Source: Gallionellaceae bacterium (lineage in GTDB: Bacteria > Pseudomonadota > Gammaproteobacteria > Burkholderiales > Gallionellaceae). From it: DNA of 6,302 nucleotides. The notes under the pieces were generated by a model. The model did no database searches. It was not told the DNA's origin and saw only the letters and a program-made list of their open reading frames with translations. This document shows, piece by piece, positions 1-5,227 of this stretch. Every line of letters starts with the position of its first letter. The first letter of the stretch is position 1. The DNA is taken from assembly GCA_031277195.1 (NCBI GenBank), contig JAITMU010000146.1, positions 1-6,302 on the forward strand. The letters run 5' to 3'. Position numbers and translations under genes: made by a program.

Positions 1-60
1 CTTGCCCCGCGCGGTACGAACCTTGGCATTCTCACAGCGCAGGGCAAGCCCCGCCCTACG
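1..60. repeat. Imperfect hairpin and dispersed-repeat copy at left edge
   Basis: Positions 1-12 (CTTGCCCCGCGC) pair with 37-48 (GCGCAGGGCAAG) with one mismatch, giving a 12-bp imperfect stem with a 24-nt loop. Positions 43-60 (GGCAAGCCCCGCCCTACG) are the exact reverse complement of 2146-2163, at the end of rmuC. Two copies of an 18-nt GC-rich word in non-coding or gene-end positions suggest a dispersed palindromic element of the REP type. The element may continue left of the window. No ORF is credible in 1-137. Confidence 0.6.
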
Positions 61-81
61 TAATCCATCCAACTCCCTATA

Positions 82-110
82 TTGACAAACCCATTTCTGT
101 ATTCTATTGT
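82..110 (+). promoter_or_regulatory. Sigma-70-type promoter of the toxin-antitoxin operon
   Basis: A perfect -35 box TTGACA (82-87) is followed after a 17-nt spacer by a -10-like TATTGT (105-110, four of six consensus bases). This puts transcription start near 116-118, about 20 nt upstream of the antitoxin ATG. The local sequence is clearly more AT-rich than the flanking genes. The promoter is predicted from sequence only. Confidence 0.65.
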
Positions 111-119
111 CATACAAAA
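95..119. promoter_or_regulatory. Candidate TacA-type autoregulatory operator
   Basis: TTCTGTAT (95-102) and ATACAAAA (112-119) form an inverted repeat with 7 of 8 matching positions and a 9-nt centre. The inner arms TGTAT (98-102) and ATACA (112-116) match perfectly. The palindrome covers the -10 box and the likely transcription start, as expected for repression by a ribbon-helix-helix antitoxin or antitoxin-toxin complex. A smaller nested palindrome, TTGT-CAT-ACAA, lies at 107-117. Operator identity is inferred from position and symmetry. Confidence 0.45.
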
Positions 120-137
120 CAACGGCGGGAATTTTTT

Positions 138-410
138 ATGGAACATATCTCTCCAGCGGTATTGAGCGTCAGGGTTAGCCCGGAGGAACGTTCTCTCTTG
201 GAAACCGCTGCGCAACAAGCGCGAACGAATTTGAGTGATTTTGTTCGACGCAGGGCTATTGAGGCGGCGGAGCAGGATTTGTTCGACCGTCGTGTGGTGA
301 CGATACCAACGAAAGATTGGGCTAAGTTTGAGGAATGGGTTCGTGCGCCAGCCAGGGAAATCCCTGCGCTTCGTAAACTTGCCGTTACTCAACCAGCATG
401 GCTGGAATAA
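138..410 (+). CDS. DUF1778 ribbon-helix-helix antitoxin (TacA family)
   Basis: This 90-aa protein is a typical DUF1778/TacA-type antitoxin. Residues 8-13 (LSVRVS region) form the DNA-contacting beta strand. Residues 14-28 and 31-47 form the two helices of the ribbon-helix-helix fold, with the characteristic turn near TNLSDF and a basic RRR at 37-39. Residues 55-90 form the toxin-wrapping tail, including IPTKDWAKFEEW, which in this family blocks the acetyltransferase active site. The expected role is to neutralise the downstream GNAT toxin and to repress the operon as part of the complex. The ATG at 138 follows GGCGGGA (124-130), a modest ribosome binding site 7 nt upstream. The stop overlaps the start of the toxin gene by 13 nt, which suggests coupled translation. 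The family assignment is strong; the exact subfamily is not resolvable by eye. Confidence 0.92.
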   Translation: MEHISPAVLSVRVSPEERSLLETAAQQARTNLSDFVRRRAIEAAEQDLFDRRVVTIPTKDWAKFEEWVRAPAREIPALRKLAVTQPAWLE

Positions 411-910
411 CGCCGCCGCGTCCGCTTGCGGCGGCGGATGACAGGGACAATTTCGATTGCGGGCGAGAGGCGCTGAATCAATGGTTTCGCCGCCATGCCT
501 GGCGTAATCAGGAAGCGGGTCTTTCGCGCACCAGTGTTGTGTGCGATCCGGCCAACGGACAGATTGTCGGATATGTCAGCTTGTCTGCCGCGCAGATTGA
601 GCGCGCATTTTTCCCCAAGACAGACCAGCGCAACCGCCCCGATTTTTTTCCGGCTTTGCTTCTCGGACAGCTCGCGGTAGATCGACGCTATCAAGGTCGT
701 GGCTATGCCAGTTCGCTGATGTTTTTCGTATTGACGACTGCGGTTCGTCTTTCGGCTGAAATTGGCTGTTTTTGTGTCGTCACACATCCGCTTGATGAGA
801 AGGTGCGCGCGTTTTACAAAGCGTTTGGATTTGAAGAACTGCCGTTCGATCCCGCCCGCAGCATGTCGGTGCGAATGGTTGACCTTGTGCACAATGGCTT
901 TGGGGAATGA
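398..910 (+). CDS. GNAT acetyltransferase toxin (TacT-like)
   Basis: This 170-aa protein has the hallmarks of TacT/AtaT-type toxins. The N-terminal FDCGREALNQWF (residues 19-30) is followed by RTSVVCD, then a QIVGYVSL strand (55-62). LLGQLAVDRRYQGRGYA (88-104) contains the acetyl-CoA pyrophosphate-binding R-x-x-G-x-G loop (R97, G100, G102). VRAFYKAFGF (136-145) carries Tyr140, in the same context as the catalytic Tyr140 of Salmonella TacT. Characterised relatives acetylate the amino group of aminoacyl-tRNA and stop translation; the tRNA preference of this one cannot be read from sequence. The active-site motifs look intact. The ATG at 398 lies inside the last codons of the antitoxin gene in another frame, and no separate strong ribosome binding site is seen, so translational coupling is likely. 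Confidence 0.92.
   Translation: MAGITPPRPLAAADDRDNFDCGREALNQWFRRHAWRNQEAGLSRTSVVCDPANGQIVGYVSLSAAQIERAFFPKTDQRNRPDFFPALLLGQLAVDRRYQGRGYASSLMFFVLTTAVRLSAEIGCFCVVTHPLDEKVRAFYKAFGFEELPFDPARSMSVRMVDLVHNGFGE
411..436 (+). other. Strong hairpin straddling the toxin translation start region
   Basis: CGCCGCCGC (411-419) and GCGGCGGCG (428-436) form a perfect 9-bp all-GC stem with an 8-nt loop. It begins on the base after the antitoxin stop codon and about 11 nt after the toxin ATG, within toxin codons 5-13. A ribosome ending antitoxin synthesis would cover and open its 5' arm. The pairing is visible in the sequence; a regulatory role is inference, and the GC-rich coding sequence could produce it by chance. 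Confidence 0.4.
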
Positions 911-953
911 GATTGAGGAGAGGGTTGGGTTAACGCCTGCCAAATAAAAAAAC

Positions 954-2150
954 ATGCTGGAACTTTCCATCGCCATTTTGATTCTTCTCGTCGTGCTGCT
1001 GTTCGTGCAGTACCGCCAGGCCGCGCGCATTTCTCAAATGCTGGAACAGCAGCATCGTGCGATGCTGACGGATTTGCACGACAGCCATAGCAAACTGGGC
1101 GACCGCACGCTCGATGCGGTGCATGCCTTGCAAACCCGGTTGGAGGTGCTGCGCGGGGAAATGCTGGCGCAGACGCTGGAGAAGCTGGCGGAGCAGGGGC
1201 GCGCCGATCAGGAATTGATCCAGACTGCTTTCCGCAATGCCGTGCAACATCTGGCTGGCAGCGTGGAAGCGCTGGAGAAAAAAGTGGATGCGCGGCTGGA
1301 GCAGATTTCCGGGCGCGTGAACGAGCGTCTCGACGAAGGCTTCAAAAAAACCAACGAGACGTTTGCCAACGTGATGGCGCGGCTGGCGACCATCGACGAA
1401 GCGCAGAAAAAAATCGACGGGCTGACCACCAACATGGTGAGCTTGCAGGATTTGCTCGGCGACAAACGCTCGCGCGGCGCATTCGGCGAAGTGCAACTGG
1501 AAGCGCTGGTGCGCAACATCCTGCCGCAGCAGGCGTTTGAGATGCAATACACCCTGCCGAATGGCAACCGCGCGGATTGCGTGCTTAAACTGCCGGAGCC
1601 GACCGGCATGGTGGCCGTCGATTCCAAATTCCCGCTGGAAAATTATCACCGCATGTTTGAAGGCGGCGATGCCGAGCGCGCGCAGGCGGCGCGCCAGTTC
1701 AAGGCCGACGTGAAAAAACATGTGGAGGACATCAGCGCCAAATACATCATCCATGACGTGACGTCGGATGGCGCGGTGATGTTCGTCCCCGCCGAAGCCG
1801 TGTTCGCCGAAATCCACGCGCGTCATCCCGATGTCGTGGATTACGCCATGCAGCGGCGCGTGTGGGTGGTATCGCCGACCACGCTGATGGCCGTGCTGAA
1901 TACCGCGCGCGCCGTGATGAAAGACGTGGAAACGCGCAAGCAAGTACACATCATCAAGGATGAACTTGGCAAACTGGGCAGGGAGTTTGGCCGTTTCGAC
2001 GAGCGCATGAGAAAACTCGCCGACCACATCCGCCAGGCGCACGATGATGCGAAGGATGTGCAGATCACCAGCGAGAAGATTTCAAAACGGTTTACCAGTA
2101 TTGAGCGGGTGGAGTTGGATCATCCGGCGGCGCTGCCGGATGATTCGTAG
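954..2150 (+). CDS. rmuC: RmuC family DNA recombination protein
   Basis: This 398-aa protein matches RmuC, which limits recombination between short inverted repeats in E. coli and is thought to be a membrane-anchored nuclease-like protein. Residues 2-19 are a hydrophobic N-terminal anchor. Residues 22-160 are an extended alpha-helical, coiled-coil-rich region full of Gln, Glu and Leu. Residues 165-320 hold the PD-(D/E)XK-like core: SRGAFGEVQLE (candidate acidic E179 or E183), NRADCVLKLPE (D208) and VAVDSKFPLENY (D223, K225). RVWVVSPTTLMAVLNTA (302-318) is a typical RmuC segment. The length is usual for the family. ATG 954 is chosen because it keeps the membrane anchor and an in-frame stop lies just upstream (945-947). 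It has no Shine-Dalgarno sequence, only an A-rich leader. The 43-nt gap to the toxin gene contains no clear promoter. The stop codon lies in repeat sequence. Confidence 0.93.
   Translation: MLELSIAILILLVVLLFVQYRQAARISQMLEQQHRAMLTDLHDSHSKLGDRTLDAVHALQTRLEVLRGEMLAQTLEKLAEQGRADQELIQTAFRNAVQHLAGSVEALEKKVDARLEQISGRVNERLDEGFKKTNETFANVMARLATIDEAQKKIDGLTTNMVSLQDLLGDKRSRGAFGEVQLEALVRNILPQQAFEMQYTLPNGNRADCVLKLPEPTGMVAVDSKFPLENYHRMFEGGDAERAQAARQFKADVKKHVEDISAKYIIHDVTSDGAVMFVPAEAVFAEIHARHPDVVDYAMQRRVWVVSPTTLMAVLNTARAVMKDVETRKQVHIIKDELGKLGREFGRFDERMRKLADHIRQAHDDAKDVQITSEKISKRFTSIERVELDHPAALPDDS
2119..2144 (+). repeat. Hairpin at the 3' end of rmuC
   Basis: ATCATCCGGC (2119-2128) and GCCGGATGAT (2135-2144) form a perfect 10-bp stem with the loop GGCGCT. 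It lies within the last codons of rmuC, ending 4 nt before the stop codon. It resembles REP-type palindromes (GCCGGATG core) and sits directly against the next palindrome at 2146. No U-tract follows, so it is not a standard intrinsic terminator. Confidence 0.5.
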
Positions 2151-2173
2151 GGCGGGGCTTGCCTCGCCTTACG
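2146..2173. repeat. Palindromic dispersed repeat carrying the rmuC stop codon
   Basis: From CGTAGGGCGGGGC to the matching arm ending CCTTACG, the sequence folds as an imperfect palindrome of about 12 bp with two G-T wobbles and the loop CTTG. Its first 18 nt are the exact reverse complement of 43-60. The TAG at 2148-2150 inside the repeat is the rmuC stop codon. Confidence 0.65.
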
Positions 2174-2182
2174 GCAACTGCG

Positions 2183-2221
2183 CCCCTCACCCTAACCCTC
2201 TCCCCGTAAACGGGGAGAGGG
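2183..2221 (+). repeat. Palindromic repeat unit, copy A (CCCTCACCCTAACCC type)
   Basis: The unit starts CCCCTCACCCTAA (2183-2195), followed by a perfect 11-bp stem, CCCTCTCCCCG (2196-2206) with CGGGGAGAGGG (2211-2221), and the loop TAAA. The same unit recurs inverted at 2248-2286. Repeats of this general sequence are dispersed in intergenic regions of many proteobacterial genomes. No U-tract follows the stem. Confidence 0.75.
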
Positions 2222-2247
2222 GCTTATTAGTGGCTTGGGGTCTTATT

Positions 2248-2286
2248 CCCTCTCCCCGTTTACGGGGAGAGGGCTAGGGTGAGGGG
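2248..2286 (-). repeat. Palindromic repeat unit, copy B, inverted
   Basis: This is the reverse complement of copy A (2183-2221) with one mismatch in 39 positions. The 11-bp stem is 2248-2258 with 2263-2273 and the loop is TTTA. The tail CTAGGGTGAGGGG (2274-2286) covers the last three sense codons and the TAG stop of truA. The single mismatch changes the repeat's TAA to TAG on the minus strand, and both would be stops in this frame. The two copies enclose a 26-nt spacer (2222-2247), so the whole of 2183-2286 can form one long cruciform or two separate hairpins. Confidence 0.75.
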
Positions 2287-3041
2287 AATTGCGGCAACCC
2301 CCACTTCCCATCATAACCAACTCGCCGCAAATACAATCCATCCGGCGCAAACGTCGGTGCGGCGCATTTCCGGTCGCGGTTTTCCAGCACTTCCTTGATC
2401 CATTCCGGCGAATGTTTTCCTTTGCCGACGTACACCAGACAGCCCACGATATTTCGCACCATGTGATGCAGAAACGCGTCGGCGGTGAGGTCAAAAAACA
2501 GAATATCGCCGCGCTGTTCAATATCCAACCGTTGCAAATGTCTGACGGGCGTTTTTGCCTGACATTCGGAGGAGCGGAAGGCGCTGAAGTCGTGCGTGCC
2601 GATCAAATATCGCGCGGCTGCGCGCATGACGTCGGTGTCTAGCGGCGCATGAAACCAGCCGATTTTTCCGTGGTGGGCGCCGGGGCGGGTGGGGCGGTTG
2701 AGCAGGATGTATTGGTAGCTGCGTGAGTGTGCGGAGAAGCGCGCGTGAAATTCTGCCGGTACGATGTGCGCCCACAATACCGCGATGTCCGGCGGCAGCA
2801 GCGCGTTGACGCCGCGCACCCAGGCGGTCAGCGGTCTGTCGGTGTCGGTGTCGAAGTGGACGACTTGCTCCAGCGCGTGCACGCCAGTATCGGTGCGTCC
2901 GGCGGCGATGACGGAAATGGGTTGGTCGGCGATGACGCTGAGCGCGGCTTGCAGCGTGTCTTGCAGGTTGCGCGCATCGGGCTGGCTCTGCCAGCCGCAA
3001 TAGGCGCTGCCGTCGTATTCGATGCCGAGCGCGATTCTCAT
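2274..3041 (-). CDS. truA: tRNA pseudouridine(38-40) synthase TruA
   Basis: This 255-aa protein is a complete TruA, which converts uridines 38-40 in the anticodon arm of tRNAs to pseudouridine. The catalytic Asp is D51 in AAGRTDTGVHA (46-56). Other family landmarks are YDGSAYCGWQ (9-18), EFHARFSA (97-104) followed by SYQY with Tyr109, GTHDFSAFR (148-156), HHMVRNIVG (192-200) and APDGLYL (232-238). The ATG at 3041 overlaps the stop of the upstream gene as ATGA, a classic coupled arrangement. The recognisable family sequence ends near WGLP (247-250). The final few residues (ending PSP) and the stop codon come from the inverted repeat at 2248-2286. In many relatives trpF follows truA; here the gene is convergent with rmuC instead. 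Confidence 0.97.
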   Translation of the reverse strand: MRIALGIEYDGSAYCGWQSQPDARNLQDTLQAALSVIADQPISVIAAGRTDTGVHALEQVVHFDTDTDRPLTAWVRGVNALLPPDIAVLWAHIVPAEFHARFSAHSRSYQYILLNRPTRPGAHHGKIGWFHAPLDTDVMRAAARYLIGTHDFSAFRSSECQAKTPVRHLQRLDIEQRGDILFFDLTADAFLHHMVRNIVGCLVYVGKGKHSPEWIKEVLENRDRKCAAPTFAPDGLYLRRVGYDGKWGLPQFPSP

Positions 3042-3655
3042 AGCCAGGCCAGTGCGAGTGTGACGCAGCCCGCAGCCAGCAGCAGGCCGTCGCGCGGGGT
3101 GATGGATTGAATCGGGATTTCGATTTCGCGCTGCGCGTCAGCGGCGGGCGGCGTCATCATGCGTTCGACGCTGGCGCGCCAATCGTTGGCGGTGTCTTGC
3201 AGGGCGGCTTCGGCATAGTGCAGCGTCAACGCGAGGCGCACGGCGATGCGTTCGCGCGACAGGCCAAAAAAGCGCAGCGGCCAGGCCAGCGTGTAAAGCC
3301 CGCTGATGAGTTGTTGCGTATCCAGCCGCGTGAGCAGCAGCGAGAGCGCGGCCAGCGCGCAGAGCAGACGACCGAGTTGCAGCAGGCCGCCTTGAACGCC
3401 TTCAAGCGTGGGGCTGAATGCGCCAAGCGGCGCGTAAAGCGGTTCGCCGGGCGTGGCGCAGGCGTAAATCAACAGCAGCGAAAACAGAATCCAGCGCGTG
3501 CGGCGCATCAGGGTATGGAGTTTTTTTGCCGCGGAATGGGCACAGGCTGCCACCAGCAACAGCAATCCGCAGATGAGCAGCGGCACGGGATGAAGTAGCT
3601 GCAATGTGATGACGAGCAGCAGCCAGGTGAGGATTTGCGCGGCGGGGTGAAACAT
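3038..3655 (-). CDS. EcfT/CbiQ-like integral membrane protein
   Basis: The product is 205 aa from ATG 3655. An upstream in-frame TTG at 3685 would add 10 residues and overlap fimV by 8 nt. ATG is preferred because FHPAAQILTW then opens the protein, as in CbiQ/EcfT proteins; neither start has a clear ribosome binding site. Hydrophobic segments lie near residues 7-38, 54-66, 88-108 and 189-204. Between them is a cytoplasmic-looking part with TRLDTQQLISGLYTLAWPLRFFGLSR, resembling the helical coupling region of energy-coupling-factor T components, which link ATPases to substrate-binding S components for vitamin or metal uptake. The usual Ala-Arg-Gly-type coupling motifs are not evident, and no ATPase or S-component gene is in view. 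The gene ends in a 4-nt overlap with truA. The CbiQ-like assignment is moderate; the substrate is unknown. Confidence 0.7.
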   Translation of the reverse strand: MFHPAAQILTWLLLVITLQLLHPVPLLICGLLLLVAACAHSAAKKLHTLMRRTRWILFSLLLIYACATPGEPLYAPLGAFSPTLEGVQGGLLQLGRLLCALAALSLLLTRLDTQQLISGLYTLAWPLRFFGLSRERIAVRLALTLHYAEAALQDTANDWRASVERMMTPPAADAQREIEIPIQSITPRDGLLLAAGCVTLALAWL

Positions 3656-3677
3656 GCCGACAGACAGATGGCGCAGA

Positions 3678-5204
3678 TCAGGCAAGCTGCGCCAGCAGCG
3701 CTTGCGCGGCGGCTTGTTGTTCTTCGTCGCCCTCGTTCAGCACTTCCTGGAGCAGGACGCGCGCGCCAGCGGTATCGCCCATTTCACGATAGGCTCTGGC
3801 GAGGTCGAGATTGGTCGCGACGATCTGCCAATGCGTGCTGTTTTTCGCCGTGCCATTCGGGGGCGGCGCGGGAGGACGCGCGCCCAGATTCAGATCGACT
3901 TTTTTCAGTGTCGCTTCGGGAGGATTGGGCGGCACCACGACGACGGGCGCAAGCGCCTCAGGATCGCTTTCGTGATCTTGTGTGCGGTTGATCTCGGCGG
4001 GTTGCTTGTTCCGCAACACCAGATAGCCGATGAGCCACATGGCCAAGGCCAGCAGGACAACGAAAAGGGCGAGGGAGCGATTCTCCCTGGCCAGAATGGT
4101 GTCCATCAGCGAGGCGTCGCGCGCGTTGGTTTGCGCCTCGGCTGGCGCGGCTTTCATCTCGATGAGGCGCTGGATGTCCTTGATGTTTTTCTCCAGCATG
4201 ACGATGCGTTCGTTGCTTTCTTCCAGTTGCTTCTGGGTGGCAGTGAGCTTGTCTTCCAGCGCGCTGATGCGTTCTTTGATCGGCAACTTGCTGGTGTCGC
4301 CCCCGCGGGAAATTTGCACCGAATCCGTTTGCGGGGCGCTGCCCGCGCTGGCTGCGCTGATTTTTCCGCTGGCATCGCGCCCGGAACCGGTTTGCGCCGA
4401 AGCGGCGGCAGTCGAGCCCAGTTGTTGACGGTATGTTTCCCAGTCTTCGGCTTGTGTGCGAATTTCTTCACTCGCTTCCGCGTAGGAGATGCGGGCGATT
4501 TCGCTCTCGCTGGGCAGGCGCAGGACTACGCCGGTGCGCAGGCGGTTCATGTTGCCGTCATCAAACGCATTCGGATTCGCGCGGAACAGGGCGACCATCG
4601 TGCGGTTCAGGCTGAAATCCGTTTGCGCGTCTTCGGCGAGATAGGTCAGCGTGTCGCCGTATTGGGTTGTGATGTTGCCGGAGGAAATTCGGCTGCTGCG
4701 CGCTGGCGGAGGCGGCGGTGGCGATGCAAGTTCAATCCGTGGCGATGGCGCAGGCGGCGGCGCGGCGCTGGTCGAAGCGGTCGGCGCAGTGCGCGAGGCT
4801 TGCGTGGCGCGCGATCCCGGCGGCAGGGTGAACGTGTATTTCCGCAATAGTTGACCGGCGGGAGAATTCACCTCAACCAGCAGGTCGATGGCCGATTGGT
4901 TGATCGGTTGTTTGGAGCTGACTTGAATGAACGACGTGCCGTTGGCGTTGGTGGCGATGTTGAATTCAAGCGCGGGCAGGGACGCGGGATAATTCAGTTG
5001 AATGCTGTTGTACACGTCCGCAGATGCCAAACGCGCCGACGTGCCGGACAATTCTTCGGAGGAAACGTTGTTCAAGGCGATTTTCGCCGCCAGCGGCTCG
5101 CCTTGTTTGGACGTGATGGACATGCTGCCCATGCTCAACGCAAAGGCAGCGCCGGAAAGCGCCAAGCCGACGAGGCAACTCAGGATTTTCGTCCAGAAAT
5201 TCAT
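3678..5204 (-). CDS. fimV: FimV-like LysM peptidoglycan-binding protein
   Basis: This 508-aa protein has FimV architecture. It has a signal peptide (about 1-22, ending AFA) and the conserved periplasmic domain beginning LSMGSMSITSKQGEPL and running to about 130. A Pro/Ala/Ser-rich linker (135-170) includes a run of six prolines. The LysM-type domain spans 178-232 (YGDTLTYLAED, then MNRLRTGVVLRLP). A coiled coil covers 308-350 and one transmembrane helix 377-397. A short cytoplasmic tail ends in the FimV C-terminal TPR-like motif, NLDLARAYREMGDTAGARVLLQEVL (465-489). FimV in Pseudomonas organises polar type IV pilus and signalling components. This copy is much shorter than the roughly 900-residue Pseudomonas protein because the long acidic cytoplasmic region is nearly absent. 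It lies 23 nt downstream of asd, so it is probably cotranscribed. Confidence 0.92.
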   Translation of the reverse strand: MNFWTKILSCLVGLALSGAAFALSMGSMSITSKQGEPLAAKIALNNVSSEELSGTSARLASADVYNSIQLNYPASLPALEFNIATNANGTSFIQVSSKQPINQSAIDLLVEVNSPAGQLLRKYTFTLPPGSRATQASRTAPTASTSAAPPPAPSPRIELASPPPPPPARSSRISSGNITTQYGDTLTYLAEDAQTDFSLNRTMVALFRANPNAFDDGNMNRLRTGVVLRLPSESEIARISYAEASEEIRTQAEDWETYRQQLGSTAAASAQTGSGRDASGKISAASAGSAPQTDSVQISRGGDTSKLPIKERISALEDKLTATQKQLEESNERIVMLEKNIKDIQRLIEMKAAPAEAQTNARDASLMDTILARENRSLALFVVLLALAMWLIGYLVLRNKQPAEINRTQDHESDPEALAPVVVVPPNPPEATLKKVDLNLGARPPAPPPNGTAKNSTHWQIVATNLDLARAYREMGDTAGARVLLQEVLNEGDEEQQAAAQALLAQLA

Positions 5205-5227
5205 CGTGACATTATCTCACAATAACC

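Noticed and set aside
389..1030. Open frame on the minus strand across the toxin gene and the rmuC start
   Set aside because: It spans two well-supported genes and the space between them, and its translation has no recognisable motif.
930..2042. Long open frame on the minus strand opposite rmuC
   Set aside because: The translation is His-, Arg- and Phe-rich, resembles no family and mirrors the codon pattern of rmuC, whose product is clearly recognisable.
2196..2273. Intrinsic terminators for rmuC and truA
   Set aside because: The stems are strong, but neither is followed by a U-tract on the relevant strand, so they are listed as repeats. A role in 3'-end formation remains possible.
2146..2286. 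CRISPR-like array
   Set aside because: The repeats are palindromic, of two different kinds and in opposite orientations, without regular spacers or cas genes.
3683..3685. TTG as the start of the EcfT-like gene
   Set aside because: It is possible, with an 8-nt overlap with fimV, but the extra ten residues do not look like family sequence and ATG 3655 gives the expected N-terminus. Not firmly excluded.
3654..4850. Long open frame on the plus strand opposite fimV
   Set aside because: It is Arg/Gly/Ala-rich low-complexity sequence produced by the high-GC antisense of fimV, with no domain visible and no promoter or ribosome site.
5205..5227. Small AT-rich inverted repeat (AATAA-TTATT) between asd and fimV
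   Set aside because: The arms are only about 5 bp in a 23-nt gap, which is expected by chance and too weak for a terminator or operator.
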